Of a stretch of 64,000 nt of DNA, positions 1 to 10,583 are shown one piece after another (positions within the stretch are counted from its first letter, which is position 1; each line of letters starts with the position of its first letter). Below the pieces are notes generated by a model. That model searched no databases. It was not told the DNA's origin and worked only from the letters and a program-made list of their open reading frames with translations. The stretch comes from Novosphingobium sp. ST904 (GTDB lineage: Bacteria; Pseudomonadota; Alphaproteobacteria; Sphingomonadales; Sphingomonadaceae), in contig NZ_LGJH01000155.1 of NCBI RefSeq assembly GCF_001298105.1, positions 62,001-126,000 on the forward strand, given 5' to 3'. The translations under genes were made by a program, and so were the position numbers.

Positions 1-1
1 G

Positions 2-979
2 GCGCTGGGCATCGGGCTGCTGATCGGCCCGCGCTTCATCAACATGCTGCGCGTACGTCAGGGCAAGGGGCAACCGATCCGCGAGGACGGCCCGCAAAGC
101 CACCTTGCCAAGCGCGGCACCCCCACGATGGGCGGGCTCATGATCCTCACTGCGCTGGTCAGCGCGATGATCCTGTTCATGGACGTGAAGAACCCGTTCG
201 TCTGGGCCTGTGTCGCCGTCACGGTGGGCTTCGGCATCATCGGATTCCTCGACGATTACGACAAGGTGGCCAAGCGCAGCACGGCGGGCCTGTCGAGCAA
301 GCTGCGGCTGGCGCTCGAATTCGTGGTTGCGGGGATTGCCTCGTACATCATCGTCAGCCAGCTCAATACGAACCTCTACGTGCCGTTCCTTTCGGGGCGC
401 TATATCCCGCTCGGGCCGTTCTATTACGTCTTTGCGGCCGTGGTGATCGTGGGTGCCGGCAATGCGGTGAACCTGACCGACGGTCTCGACGGTCTTGCCA
501 CGATGCCGGTGGTGATCGCGGCCGGCACTTTCGCGATCATCTGCTACCTTGCCGGCCGCGTGGACTATGCCAACTACCTTGGCATCCCGCACGTGCCGCG
601 CGCAGGCGAGCTGGCGGTATTCTGCGCCGGCATCATCGGGGCCTGCCTCGCCTTCCTGTGGTTCAACGCGCCGCCTGCAGCCGTTTTCATGGGCGACACT
701 GGCAGCCTTGCACTGGGCGGCGCACTGGGCGCCATCGCCGTTGCCGCGCACCACGAGATCGTTCTGGCCATCGTCGGCGGCCTGTTCGTGCTGGAGGCTG
801 TTTCGGTCATAATCCAGGTCTTCTGGTTCAAGCGGACCGGTCGCCGCGTGTTCCGCATGGCGCCGATCCACCACCACTTCGAGCAGAAGGGCTGGAAGGA
901 ATCCACCGTTGTCATCCGCTTCTGGATCATTTCGATCGTCCTTGCGGTGATCGGCCTTTCGACGCTCAAGCTACGATGA
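2..979 (+). CDS. mraY: Phospho-N-acetylmuramoyl-pentapeptide transferase, 5' end cut by window
   Basis: Polytopic inner-membrane enzyme that transfers phospho-MurNAc-pentapeptide from UDP to undecaprenyl phosphate, making lipid I. The reading frame is open from base 2, so the visible ATG at 44 is internal and the N-terminal part lies outside the window. Family motifs are intact: GFLDDYDK with its paired aspartates, [17 protein letters not shown] and the HHHFE motif near the C-terminus. It is the first visible gene of the dcw run; murD starts 10 bases after its stop. Confidence 0.97.
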   Translation, partial: ALGIGLLIGPRFINMLRVRQGKGQPIREDGPQSHLAKRGTPTMGGLMILTALVSAMILFMDVKNPFVWACVAVTVGFGIIGFLDDYDKVAKRSTAGLSSKLRLALEFVVAGIASYIIVSQLNTNLYVPFLSGRYIPLGPFYYVFAAVVIVGAGNAVNLTDGLDGLATMPVVIAAGTFAIICYLAGRVDYANYLGIPHVPRAGELAVFCAGIIGACLAFLWFNAPPAAVFMGDTGSLALGGALGAIAVAAHHEIVLAIVGGLFVLEAVSVIIQVFWFKRTGRRVFRMAPIHHHFEQKGWKESTVVIRFWIISIVLAVIGLSTLKLR

Positions 980-989
980 GGCGCCCGAC

Positions 990-2369
990 GTGATCGTCTC
1001 CCCCGCCTTTGCCGGAAAACGCTATGCGGTCCTAGGGCTCGCGCGCTCGGGCCTCACCGCGGTCGAGACGCTGCTGGCGAGCGGCGCTCACGTCATGGCC
1101 TGGGATTCGCGCGAGGAACCGCGCCAGGCGCTCTGCGCACGCAGCCAGGACGAGAGCGTAGAAGTGGCCGATCCGGTCACGGCTGATCTTACCGGCTATG
1201 ACGGCGTCATCGTCTCGCCCGGCGTTCCGCTGAACAAGCATCCGATCGCCGAGGTCGCGCGCCGTCAGGACGTGCCGGTAATCGGCGATATAGAGCTTTT
1301 CGCACTGGCGCGCACGATCGCGCCCGGCGAGGGCGGTTTGCCCGCGCACCGCGTGGTGGGCATCACCGGCACCAACGGCAAGTCCACCACGACCTCGCTG
1401 GTCCACCACCTTCTCGAAAGCGCCGGAGTGCCCGCGCGCGTCGGCGGCAACATCGGCGTGCCGGTGCTTGGCGAAGTTCCGCTGCCCGAGGGCGGCGTCT
1501 ATGTGCTGGAACTGTCGAGCTACCAGATCGACCTCACCCGCAGCCTCGATTGCGACGTGGCGGCGCTGCTCAACATCACGCCCGACCATCTCGATCGCTA
1601 CGATGGTTTCGAGGCTTATGCGGCCTCGAAGGCCCGCCTGTTCGAGATGCAGGATGCCGCCCGTCCGGCCATCTTCGGCACGGGCGACCGCGAGACTTCC
1701 GATATTGCCGAGGCAGAGGAGGCGCGCCGCGCGGCCGGCCTCGTGCGCCGGGTCGACGGGCAGGGTCTCGTCGCGCTGCAAAAGGACTGGCCTTCGCTGC
1801 AAGGTCCGCACAACCTTCAGAACGCGGCCGTAGCGGTCGCCATCGTAGAGGCGCTGGGCATTCCCGCCGAGCAGTGGGAACCGGCGCTGCGCACGTTCAG
1901 CGGATTGCCGCACCGCATGGAGCGCGTGGCCGAGGCGAACGGCGTCCTTTACATCAATGACAGCAAGGCTACCAACCCGGCCTCGACCGCGCCTGCGCTT
2001 GCTGCGTTTCCACCTGATCCGGCGCCGCGCATCCACTGGATTCTGGGCGGTCTGCCAAAGGGCGACGACCTTGACGAGTGCGCGCCTTTCTTCGGCAATG
2101 TGGCCGCCGCCTATACCATCGGCGATGCCGGCCCGCGCTTCGCCGAGATCCTGACGCCATTTACCGAAGTCCATCGCAGCGAGATGATGGCCGAGGCAAT
2201 CCGCGAGGCCATGGCCCGCGCGAAGCCCGGCGATGTTGTCATGCTGTCTCCGGCTTGCGCCAGTTTCGATCAGTTCCGCGACTATGAGGCGCGCGGCCTG
2301 GTGTTCCGCCAGATCGTCGAGGCGCTGCTCGAGGCGCAGGGCGAAGATGCCGATGGGGTGAAGCACTGA
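990..2369 (+). CDS. murD: UDP-N-acetylmuramoyl-L-alanine--D-glutamate ligase
   Basis: Cytoplasmic Mur ligase that adds D-glutamate to UDP-MurNAc-L-Ala using ATP. The 459-residue product carries the ATP-binding GITGTNGKSTT motif near residue 127 and the NITPDHLDRY motif of the central domain. The length is normal for MurD. The start is GTG at 990; the stop overlaps the ftsW start by one base (TGATG), indicating translational coupling. Confidence 0.96.
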   Translation: MIVSPAFAGKRYAVLGLARSGLTAVETLLASGAHVMAWDSREEPRQALCARSQDESVEVADPVTADLTGYDGVIVSPGVPLNKHPIAEVARRQDVPVIGDIELFALARTIAPGEGGLPAHRVVGITGTNGKSTTTSLVHHLLESAGVPARVGGNIGVPVLGEVPLPEGGVYVLELSSYQIDLTRSLDCDVAALLNITPDHLDRYDGFEAYAASKARLFEMQDAARPAIFGTGDRETSDIAEAEEARRAAGLVRRVDGQGLVALQKDWPSLQGPHNLQNAAVAVAIVEALGIPAEQWEPALRTFSGLPHRMERVAEANGVLYINDSKATNPASTAPALAAFPPDPAPRIHWILGGLPKGDDLDECAPFFGNVAAAYTIGDAGPRFAEILTPFTEVHRSEMMAEAIREAMARAKPGDVVMLSPACASFDQFRDYEARGLVFRQIVEALLEAQGEDADGVKH

Positions 2370-3574
2370 TGGCCACAATCGCGCCCGGCACCGGAGCGGT
2401 TCCCGCGAACACACGCTACAACCGCAACCGCCGGGGGCAACTCGCGATCTGGTGGCAGGAGATCGACCGCAGCGTGCTTGCGCTGGTGCTGATCCTGATG
2501 GGGATCGGCGCGGTGGCGGTGGCGGCGGGCTCTCCGGCGAGCGCGCGGCGCCTTTCGACGGCGCACGAGAAGCTTTCGCAGCTGCACTTCTTCTGGCTGC
2601 ACCTGCGGTGGCAGTTCGTGGGCCTTTGCGCGATGTTCTGGGCTTCCAGCCTGTCGAAGGACAGTGCGCGCCGGGTCGGCATCCTCATCGCGGCCGTCAT
2701 GCTTGTCGGGCTGGTGCTGGTCCCGGTGGTCGGTTCCGAAGTGAATGGCGCGCGGCGCTGGCTGAAGCTGGGGATCTCGATCCAGCCTTCGCAGTTTCTG
2801 GGATCGGGCTTTCCGATCCTGCTGGCCTGGATCCTCTCGTGGCGCGCGCGTGATCCGCATATTCCGGTGGTTGCGATCTGCTTCTGCCTGATGGGCCTGC
2901 TGGGCGCGCTACTGATGGCGCAGCCCGATTTCGGTTCGACGATGCTGTTTTCGGGCACGTTCTTCGTGATGATCCTGCTGGCCGGTATCCAGCTCAAGCG
3001 CATCGGCATGTTCGCGGGCGTGGGCATCGGCGGCCTTGTCCTGATGTACTTCACCTATGACAACGGGCGTAATCGCATCGATTCCTTCCTGTCGGGCGGG
3101 AATGCCTTCGATCAGGTGGACCTCGCGCAGCGCACCTTGCTCAACGGTGGATGGTTCGGACAGGGTTTCTGGATGGGCATCAGGAAGATGGCGCTGCCCG
3201 AAGCCCATACCGACTATATCTTCTCGGTGATCGGTGAGGAATTCGGCCTGATCGCCTGCATCATCATCGTCATGATCTATCTTGCGCTGCTGACCCGCGT
3301 GATGCTGCGCCTGGTGGACGAGGAAGACCTTTTCACGGTACTCGCGGCAGCCGGGATCGGCTCGCAGTTCGGGGGGCAGGCCTTCATCAATATCCTGGTC
3401 AACCTGCAACTCTTCCCTTCCAAGGGCATGACCCTGCCGCTGATCAGCTATGGCGGTTCGTCCACGGTGGCCATGTGCATGACGGTGGGGCTGCTGCTGG
3501 CGATCACGCGCCGCAATCCGTTCATCAAGCGCGAGAGGTTCTCGCTTCGCGCCGTTGGAGACTTTTCTTCATGA
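2369..3574 (+). CDS. ftsW: Lipid II polymerase / division protein FtsW
   Basis: SEDS-family membrane glycosyltransferase of the septal peptidoglycan machinery. The 401-residue protein has a charged cytoplasmic N-terminus of about 35 residues, then about ten hydrophobic segments. The SEDS signature SYGGSS is near residue 363. Its position between murD and murG identifies it as FtsW rather than the paralogue RodA. The stop overlaps the murG start by four bases (ATGA). Confidence 0.95.
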   Translation: MATIAPGTGAVPANTRYNRNRRGQLAIWWQEIDRSVLALVLILMGIGAVAVAAGSPASARRLSTAHEKLSQLHFFWLHLRWQFVGLCAMFWASSLSKDSARRVGILIAAVMLVGLVLVPVVGSEVNGARRWLKLGISIQPSQFLGSGFPILLAWILSWRARDPHIPVVAICFCLMGLLGALLMAQPDFGSTMLFSGTFFVMILLAGIQLKRIGMFAGVGIGGLVLMYFTYDNGRNRIDSFLSGGNAFDQVDLAQRTLLNGGWFGQGFWMGIRKMALPEAHTDYIFSVIGEEFGLIACIIIVMIYLALLTRVMLRLVDEEDLFTVLAAAGIGSQFGGQAFINILVNLQLFPSKGMTLPLISYGGSSTVAMCMTVGLLLAITRRNPFIKRERFSLRAVGDFSS

Positions 3575-4859
3575 GTTCGGCCGTAAAAGGCTCGGTAAGC
3601 CGCCACTACGTCCTTGCCGCGGGCGGGACGGGCGGGCACCTCATTCCCGCTTTCGCGCTCGCCGCCGAACTGGATCGGCGCGGGCATCATGTTGCGCTCA
3701 TCACGGACGAGCGGGGCGCGGCGATTCCGGGCAAGCCTGACTATCTGCCTGCCCATGTCCTGCCGCAGGGCCGGATCGCTGGGAAAAACCCGCTGAACTG
3801 GCTCAGGGGTGCCAAGGGCATTCTTTCCGGCCGCGCCATGGCGCTGCGCCTGTTCGAAAGCTTCGAACCGACCGCCGTGGTGGGCTTCGGCGGCTATCCC
3901 GCGCTGCCGACGATGCTGGCCGCCAACTCGGCTAAAATCCCGACTATCCTGCATGAGCAGAATTCGGTGCTGGGCCGTGTAAACCGTTATTTCGCGAGCA
4001 AGGTGAACGCCATCGCCACGGCTTTCGAGCAAGTTGACATGCTCGATCCCAGGTTTTCGGACAAGGTGACGCTGGTCGCAATCCGGTGCGGGACGAAGTC
4101 CTGGCCCTGCGTGACGCGCCGTTCCCCGAATTCGGCGAGGACAGCCTGCTGCGCATCCTCGTGACCGGCGGAAGCCAGGGCGCTCGCGTTCTGTCGCAAG
4201 TCGTGCCCGATGCTCTCGCGATGCTGCCACCCACCTTGCGTTCGCGCCTCCAGGTCATCCAGCAGTGCCGCGCCGAGGATATCGAAGGCGTCCGTGCGCG
4301 CTATGTAAACCACGGTATTCCGGCCGAACTTGCGACCTATTTCGAGGACATGGCCGAGCGCCTTGCCGGTGCGCACTTGTTCATCGGACGCTCTGGCGCG
4401 TCGACCATCGCGGAACTGACCGATGTGGGCCGTCCTGCGATCCTGATTCCGCTGCCTTACGCAACCGACGACCACCAGACCGCCAATGCGCGCGAGATCG
4501 TGGCTGCGGGCGGTGCGCGTGTGATCCGCCAGCCGGCGATCACCACCGAGGATGCGGACACTTACAGCGGCGAACGGCGCAATGCGCTTCTGAAGGAGCA
4601 GGCCGACCTGTTCCAGAAGATGGCCAAGGAAGTCTGCCTGCAGATCCAGGCCATCGCCCAGAATCCCGAAACGCTGGCCAATGCCGCGCATGCCGCATGG
4701 AACTGCGGCTATCCCAATGCCGCCAGCGATCTTGCCGATCTTGTCGAAGGCTTCGGCGCCACCCCGATAATGGACGTAATTCGAATGGAGAAGGCCATGC
4801 CCGCCAAGGGCGGCGAAGCCCTTGCCAAGAGCAAGCTGGTCAAGGAATCCGTGCAGTGA
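3571..4859 (+). CDS. murG: Lipid II synthase MurG, frameshifted in this sequence
   Basis: Peripheral membrane GT28 transferase that adds GlcNAc to lipid I. The start ATG at 3571 lies in the ATGA overlap with ftsW. The N-terminal frame shows the [12 protein letters not shown] glycine-rich motif and the [12 protein letters not shown] motif. It then runs out of frame near 4078, and the C-terminal half ([23 protein letters not shown]) continues in the -1 frame to 4859. Restoring one G next to 4078 gives the expected VGNPVRDEV junction and a protein of about 429 residues. The gene is essential, so a sequence error is far likelier than a real mutation. Confidence 0.93.
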
Positions 4860-6277
4860 GGGGCGTCGGCACTGACATCGGCACGATCCACTTCGTGGGC
4901 ATCGGCGGCATCGGCATGTCGGGCATCGCCGAAGTGATGCACAACCTCGGCTACTCGGTGCAGGGCTCCGACATCGCCGAGGGCTATGTGGTGGAGGGCC
5001 TGCGCGGGCGCGGGATCAAGGTCATGATCGGGCAGTCGGCGGAGAACGTCGAAGGCGTGGCCGTGGTCGTCACCTCGACCGCCGTGAAGCGCGATAATCC
5101 CGAAGTTGTCCATGCGCTCGAAAACCGCATTCCCGTGGTCCGCCGCGCCGAGATGCTGGCCGAACTGATGCGCCTCAAGAACACCGTGGCGGTGGCTGGC
5201 ACTCACGGCAAGACCACGACCACGTCCATGGTTGCGGCGCTGCTCGATGCGGGCGGGGTCGATCCCACCGTCATCAACGGCGGCATCATCAATTCCTACG
5301 GTTCGAACGCGCGCCTCGGCGCCTCGGACTGGATGGTGGTGGAAGCCGACGAGAGCGACGGCTCGTTCCTGCGCCTCGATGGGACTATCGCCGTCGTCAC
5401 CAATATCGATCCCGAGCATCTCGATCACTACGGCTCGTTCGACAAGGTGAAGGATTCCTTCGTCGAATTCATCGAGAACGTGCCCTTCTACGGCGCGGCG
5501 ATGCTCTGCATCGACCACCCGGAAGTGCAGGCGATCATCCCCAAGATCCGCGACCGCCGCGTGGTGACTTACGGCTTCTCCGCTCAGGCCGACATTCGGG
5601 GCGAGAACGTGACGCCCATTCCCGGCGGCAACCGCTTCGACGTGGCGCTGCGCCAGCGGGACGGCTCGTTCCGCCGGATCGAGGGCATCGAACTGCCGAT
5701 GCCGGGCCGCCACAACGTCCAGAACGCGCTCGCCGCTGTCGGCGTCGCGGTGGAGATGGGTTGCTCGGAAGAGTGCATCCAGACGGGGTTCTCGAAATTC
5801 GGCGGCGTGAAGCGCCGCTTCACCAAGGTCGGCGAAATCGAGGTGGATGGCGGTGTCGTCACCGTGATCGATGATTACGGCCACCATCCGGTCGAGATTC
5901 GCGCCGTGCTCGCCGCTGCGCGCGAAGGCGTGCGCAATCGCGTGATCGCCGTGGTTCAGCCGCACCGCTTCACGCGCCTGCGTGACCATATGGAAGACTT
6001 CGAAGGCGCCTTCAACGATGCCGACGTGGTTTATGCGGCGCCGGTCTACGCAGCGGGCGAGCAGCCGATCGAAGGCGTCGATTCCGATCACATGGTCTCC
6101 GGCATGAAGGCGCGCGGGCACCGTTCCGCGCAAGTCATTGCCGGCCCCGACGCACTGGCCGATGTGCTGGCAACCTCGATCCAGCCGGGCGACATGATCG
6201 TCTGCCTCGGCGCAGGTGACATCACCAAGTGGGCGGCAGGTCTCGCCGACGCGATCCGGGCGCGGAGGGCCGCTTGA
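4856..6277 (+). CDS. murC: UDP-N-acetylmuramate--L-alanine ligase
   Basis: First cytoplasmic Mur ligase, attaching L-alanine to UDP-MurNAc. I chose the GTG at 4856, which overlaps the murG stop (GTGA). The frame is open further upstream, but that part is antisense-like sequence under murG. The 473-residue product begins with the dinucleotide-like [14 protein letters not shown] motif, has the P-loop [10 protein letters not shown] near residue 117 and [11 protein letters not shown] in the central domain. Length is normal for the family. Confidence 0.96.
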   Translation: MRGVGTDIGTIHFVGIGGIGMSGIAEVMHNLGYSVQGSDIAEGYVVEGLRGRGIKVMIGQSAENVEGVAVVVTSTAVKRDNPEVVHALENRIPVVRRAEMLAELMRLKNTVAVAGTHGKTTTTSMVAALLDAGGVDPTVINGGIINSYGSNARLGASDWMVVEADESDGSFLRLDGTIAVVTNIDPEHLDHYGSFDKVKDSFVEFIENVPFYGAAMLCIDHPEVQAIIPKIRDRRVVTYGFSAQADIRGENVTPIPGGNRFDVALRQRDGSFRRIEGIELPMPGRHNVQNALAAVGVAVEMGCSEECIQTGFSKFGGVKRRFTKVGEIEVDGGVVTVIDDYGHHPVEIRAVLAAAREGVRNRVIAVVQPHRFTRLRDHMEDFEGAFNDADVVYAAPVYAAGEQPIEGVDSDHMVSGMKARGHRSAQVIAGPDALADVLATSIQPGDMIVCLGAGDITKWAAGLADAIRARRAA

Positions 6278-7209
6278 GCCAAGCCGCGCATCTTCCGCAG
6301 GTTTCCGGCAAGCTGAAAGCCGACGCACCGCTGGCGCCGCTCGTCTGGTTCAAGTCGGGCGGCGGCCGACGTGGCGTGTTCGAGCCGAAGGATCTGGCCG
6401 ATCTTCAGGGATTCCTGCGCGATCTCGATCCGTCGGTCCCGGTGATGGCGCTGGGCCTTGGTTCGAACATGATCGTGCGCGACGGCGGCGTTCCGGGCGT
6501 AGTGATCCGCCTCGGCAAGGCGTTCGCGAAAGTCACCCGCGCCGATGAGGTCACGCTCGAATGCGGCGGCGGGGCCAGCGGCATTCTCGTCTCCTCCACC
6601 GCGCGGGACAACGGTATTGCCGGCGTCGAATTCCTGCGCTCGATCCCCGGCACTGTCGGCGGCTTCGTGCGGATGAACGGCGGCGCCTATGGCGGCGAGG
6701 TCAAGGACGTGCTTGTCGATTGCGACGTGGTTCTGCGCGACGGTTCGCTGGTCACGCTCGGCAATGTCGATCTCGGCTATACCTATCGCCACTCCGAACT
6801 CCCCGAAGGCGCCGTCGTTGTCGCTGCGCGCTTCAAGGGCCGTGCCGGTGAACCGGAAGCGATCCAGGCCGAGATGGACCGCATTTCCGCCAGCCGCGAG
6901 GCCAGCCAGCCGCTGCGCAGCAAGACCGGTGGCTCGACCTTCAAGAACCCCGAAGGCCACAAGGCCTGGCAGCTTGTGGACGAAGCAGGATGCCGCGGCC
7001 TGACCCTCGGCGGCGCGCAAGTGAGCGAGAAGCACACCAACTTCCTGCTCAACGTCTCCGACGCCACCAGCAGCGATATCGAGGCCCTGGGCGAGGAAGT
7101 CCGCCGCCGGGTCAAGGAAAAGTCGGGCGTCGCGCTCGAATGGGAAATTCAGCGCGTGGGCATGTTCGCCGACGCGTCAGGCCAAGCACGAGTAGGTATC
7201 CAGAAGTGA
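6274..7209 (+). CDS. murB: UDP-N-acetylenolpyruvoylglucosamine reductase
   Basis: FAD-dependent reductase completing UDP-MurNAc. The start is TTG at 6274, overlapping the murC stop by four bases; the open frame extends farther upstream only as a shadow of murC. Visible are the FAD-binding [22 protein letters not shown] and MNGGAYGGE stretches, the YRHSE motif, and [10 protein letters not shown] carrying the catalytic serine. The 311-residue length is typical of a MurB lacking the long E. coli-type insertion. Confidence 0.95.
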   Translation: MSQAAHLPQVSGKLKADAPLAPLVWFKSGGGRRGVFEPKDLADLQGFLRDLDPSVPVMALGLGSNMIVRDGGVPGVVIRLGKAFAKVTRADEVTLECGGGASGILVSSTARDNGIAGVEFLRSIPGTVGGFVRMNGGAYGGEVKDVLVDCDVVLRDGSLVTLGNVDLGYTYRHSELPEGAVVVAARFKGRAGEPEAIQAEMDRISASREASQPLRSKTGGSTFKNPEGHKAWQLVDEAGCRGLTLGGAQVSEKHTNFLLNVSDATSSDIEALGEEVRRRVKEKSGVALEWEIQRVGMFADASGQARVGIQK

Positions 7210-8176
7210 CTCTCCCCAAACTCCACGTCGCAGTCCTGATGGGCGGTTGGTCGAACGAACGGCCGGTCTCGCTGATGAGCGGCGAGGGCGTGGCCAAGCG
7301 CTCGAGTCCAAGGGCCACAAGGTCACCCGTATCGACATGGACCGCGATGTCGCGCTGCGTCTGTCGGAAGCGAAGCCGGATGTCGTGTTCAACGCGCTCC
7401 ACGGGGCGCCGGGCGAGGACGGCACGGTGCAGGGCATGATGGACCTGATGGGCCTCACCTACACGCATTCCGGCCTCGCCACTTCGGTGATCGCCATCGA
7501 CAAGGAACTGACCAAGCAGGCGCTGGTCCCCCACGGCATTCCGATGCCCGGCGGCCGCATCGTTGAGAGCGCGGAAATCCACAAGCGCGATCCGCTGCCG
7601 CGTCCCTATGTACTCAAGCCCGTCAACGAGGGGTCCTCGGTCGGCGTGGCCATCGTCACCGCCGAGGGGAACTACGGCAATCCCATCGCGCCGGATGCCA
7701 AGGGGCCGTGGCAGGAATTCGACCGCCTTTTGGCCGAACCGTTCATCCGTGGCCGCGAACTGACCACCGCCGTGATCGGCGGGCCGAACACAGGGGAACG
7801 GGCTCTGCTGGTCACCGAACTCAAGCCGAAGTCTGGCTTCTATGACTTCGACGCCAAGTATACCGACGGCATGACCGAACACGTCTGCCCGGCGGAAATC
7901 CCCGACGAGATCACGGCGGCCTGCAAGGATCTCGCGCTGCGCTCCCACCAGTTGCTCGGCTGCAAGGGCACCAGCCGCGCCGACTTCCGCTGGGACGACA
8001 CGCAGGGCATCGAGGGCTTGTTCCTGCTGGAGGTCAACACCCAGCCGGGCATGACCCCGCTCAGCCTCGTTCCCGAACAGGCGCGTGCCTGCGGCATGGA
8101 ATACCCCGATCTCGTGGAGGCTATCATCGCCGAAGCGCTTGCCGACGCCGGAAAGGTCGCCAAGGGGGGCAAATGA
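7206..8176 (+). CDS. ddl: D-alanine--D-alanine ligase, frameshifted in this sequence
   Basis: ATP-grasp ligase making the D-Ala-D-Ala terminus of the stem peptide. The start is GTG at 7206, overlapping the murB stop (GTGA). The first about 31 residues (LHVAVLMGGWSNERPVSL) are in one frame. A single missing G next to 7298 moves the rest (ALESKGHKVTRI onward) to the -1 frame. ATP-grasp motifs KPVNEGSSVGV and EVNTQPGMTPLSL are intact. Repaired length is about 323 residues. Essential, so the shift is read as a sequence error. Confidence 0.94.
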
Positions 8177-9135
8177 GCCAGACGATCCGGCGCAAGCCGA
8201 AGACAGCGCGAAAGGCCGCAGCGGCCCAGAACACCAAGGCCAAGGTGCGCCAGGCCAAGGCGACGAGCGGCACGGCCGTCGACACGGTGATGAGCTGGCT
8301 GCCCTTCACCGAGGAGCAGCTTCACAAGATCTTCCTCGTCGCCATCCTCGGCGGCGCGGGCTTGCTCGTCTGGGTCGTGGCTAATGCAGCGGGCGTGCCG
8401 ATGCTTGCGGGCAAGCAGTTTGCGCAAGTCGCCGCAGATGCCGGGTTCGAGGTTAAGCGCGTGGAAGTGCGCGGCGTGAAGAACCTCAACGAGCTGAAAG
8501 TCTACGAAAAGGCCCTGGCCGAGCGCGACCGGTCGATGACGCAGGTCGACCTTGACGGGCTGCGCGGCGAGCTGCTTGGCCTGTCGTGGGTCAAGGACGC
8601 GCGTGTTTCGCGGCAGCTTCCCGATACGTTGGTGATCGACATCGTCGAACGCGAACCGCACGCCGTCCTGCGCAAGGCCGACCGCTTCGTGCTGATCGAC
8701 GAGACCGGGCAGGAGCTTGAGGCGATCAACCGCAAGGATGCCAAGGGCAAGCTGATCGTCTCCGGCCCCGGTGCGGGTCAGCAGGTTACGCAGCTCGGGC
8801 ACTTGCTTGAAGCGGCGCCCGCGCTTCAGCCCAAGGTCCAGGAGGCGGAGTGGATCGGCAACCGCCGCTGGAACCTGACTTTCCAGACCGGACAAGTGCT
8901 GGCGCTGCCGGAGGGCGACAACGAATCCGCCGGCGCACTGGTGACATTCGCGCGGCTGGACGGCACTAACCGGTTGATCGGCGGCAAGGTCACTGCAATC
9001 GACATGCGGGCGAAGGACCGCATCTATCTGCGGGTTCCCGATGCCGAAGGACAGGAATTGGCGATGAAGGCGGGTGCAGTCCCCCATACCGGCGTTGAAG
9101 CCAGCGGCGATGCCGCCGCAGCGGAGGAACAGTGA
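8173..9135 (+). CDS. ftsQ: Cell division protein FtsQ
   Basis: Bitopic divisome protein linking early and late division proteins in the periplasm. It has a basic cytoplasmic N-terminus of about 55 residues rich in Lys/Arg/Ala, one membrane segment at about residues 56-74, a POTRA domain (VEVRGVKNLNEL) at about 95-165 and a beta domain behind it. The start ATG overlaps the ddl stop by four bases. The position between ddl and ftsA is the usual one. Confidence 0.94.
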   Translation: MSQTIRRKPKTARKAAAAQNTKAKVRQAKATSGTAVDTVMSWLPFTEEQLHKIFLVAILGGAGLLVWVVANAAGVPMLAGKQFAQVAADAGFEVKRVEVRGVKNLNELKVYEKALAERDRSMTQVDLDGLRGELLGLSWVKDARVSRQLPDTLVIDIVEREPHAVLRKADRFVLIDETGQELEAINRKDAKGKLIVSGPGAGQQVTQLGHLLEAAPALQPKVQEAEWIGNRRWNLTFQTGQVLALPEGDNESAGALVTFARLDGTNRLIGGKVTAIDMRAKDRIYLRVPDAEGQELAMKAGAVPHTGVEASGDAAAAEEQ

Positions 9136-10517
9136 TGGCACCACCTCGCATCACCCGCGTATTCGGTGCGGTCAATATCGGTTCCTTCCGCATTTCCGCC
9201 ATCGTTGCGGGCATGTCCGAGATGGGCGACATGATCGTGCTGGGTTCGGGCCACCGCGCATCCCAGGGGATCAAGCGCGGCTACGTCACGGATATGGCGG
9301 CGGCAACTTACGCTGTGCGCGATGCCATCGACCGCGCCGAGAAAATGGCCGACACCAGCGTTTCCAAGGTCTGGATCGGCTGCTCGGGCGCAGGGCTCGC
9401 CAGCCGCATCGACCAGTTCGATGCCGAGATCGGCGGTCGCCGCATCGAGCAGGAGGATATCGACCAGCTCCTGATCTCGGCGCGTGAGGTGATCCAGCCG
9501 GACGGACGCATGGTGCTCCATGCGCAGCCCGCGCAATATCGCCTCGACGGTGCGCACGGCGTTGGCAATCCCAAGGGGCTCCATGCCGAACGGCTGGGTG
9601 TCGACATCCACATCATGCTGGCCGAAGGCGCCCCGATCAGGAACCTGACCGAGGCCGTGCAGTGCGCGCACCTCGAAGTCGAGGCGGTGGTCGGCTCGCC
9701 GATTGCGGCGGGTCAGGCCTGTCTTTCGCCGGAAGAGCGCGACCTTGGCGTGGCGCTTGTTGAATTCGGCGCGGAAGTTACCAATGTCGCGGTCTATTCG
9801 CACGGGCTGCTGATCGACATGATCTCGATCCCGATGGGCTCGGCGGACATCACCGATGCCGTGGCCTCGGCCTTCGGTATTCGCCGTTTCCAGGCGGAGC
9901 GCCTCAAGTGCGTGAACGGTTCGGCGATCGCCAGCCCGCACGATCACCGCGAACTGATCCCGGTCAATGCTCCGGGCGAAGAGGGAACCGGCCCGATCGC
10001 CCGTCATGCCGACGACAAGAACCGGATACCGCGCGCCGAGTTGATCGGCGTCATTACCGGCCAGCTCGGTATCCTGATGGAAGAGATCAACAAGGCGCTC
10101 AAGCTGATGCGCTTCAACGCGCAGCGCGGCAAACAGGTGGTCTTCACCGGTGGCGGTGCCGAGCTTGTGGGACTTGCCGACTATGCGCAGGCCGCACTTG
10201 GAAAACCGGTCCGTATCGGCCGTGTTCCGCACCTGTCCGGCCTGGCCGAAGCTCACGTCAAACCGGGCTTTTCCACGCTTGCCGGGCTTGTCCTGTATGC
10301 CGCGGCCGACCCGATCGACATTCGTACTTTCGGCAAGAACAGACAAGGTTCAGTGAGTTACAGCGGCCTCGGTGTGGTCAATCGCGTCTATAGAGCATTG
10401 AGGGAATACTTTGAGCACTTTGCCCAGCCGTGCAATCCTTGCGACGGGGATGGCACGATCGGCTGGATTTCGCGGTTTCGGCTGTGGACAACAGGGCCGC
10501 ATGCTTTGCCTAGATGA
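9135..10517 (+). CDS. ftsA: Cell division protein FtsA, possibly with an artefactual C-terminal extension
   Basis: Actin-like ATPase that anchors FtsZ to the membrane. I chose ATG at 9135 (an in-frame GTG at 9132 is possible); it overlaps the ftsQ stop. Nucleotide-binding stretches such as GAVNIGSFRISAIV and VFTGGGAELVG are present. The family normally ends in a short amphipathic helix; here the helix-like segment ends REYF at 10412. The frame then runs 34 more residues with unusual composition (PCNPCDGDG). One extra T after 10412 would place TGA directly after REYF, giving 426 residues. So the true end may be near 10415. Confidence 0.92.
   Translation: MAPPRITRVFGAVNIGSFRISAIVAGMSEMGDMIVLGSGHRASQGIKRGYVTDMAAATYAVRDAIDRAEKMADTSVSKVWIGCSGAGLASRIDQFDAEIGGRRIEQEDIDQLLISAREVIQPDGRMVLHAQPAQYRLDGAHGVGNPKGLHAERLGVDIHIMLAEGAPIRNLTEAVQCAHLEVEAVVGSPIAAGQACLSPEERDLGVALVEFGAEVTNVAVYSHGLLIDMISIPMGSADITDAVASAFGIRRFQAERLKCVNGSAIASPHDHRELIPVNAPGEEGTGPIARHADDKNRIPRAELIGVITGQLGILMEEINKALKLMRFNAQRGKQVVFTGGGAELVGLADYAQAALGKPVRIGRVPHLSGLAEAHVKPGFSTLAGLVLYAAADPIDIRTFGKNRQGSVSYSGLGVVNRVYRALREYFEHFAQPCNPCDGDGTIGWISRFRLWTTGPHALPR
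10483..10491 (-). promoter_or_regulatory. DnaA-box-like 9-mer upstream of ftsZ
   Basis: TGTGGACAA on the plus strand is TTGTCCACA on the minus strand, one mismatch from the DnaA box TTATCCACA. It lies about 90 bases before the ftsZ start. DnaA is known to act on ftsZ transcription in Caulobacter; for this strain it is only an inference from one site. Confidence 0.3.
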
Positions 10518-10583
10518 AGGCAGGCGTGCAATCAGGCTAGTCAAGGTAAATTTCTTCGCGCACGTGCCTGCCAGGAGAACGAA

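Noticed and set aside
4265..4855. N-terminal extension of murC
   Set aside because: It runs under murG in another frame, is arginine/cysteine-rich and has no family similarity; GTG 4856 fits the overlap pattern of the operon.
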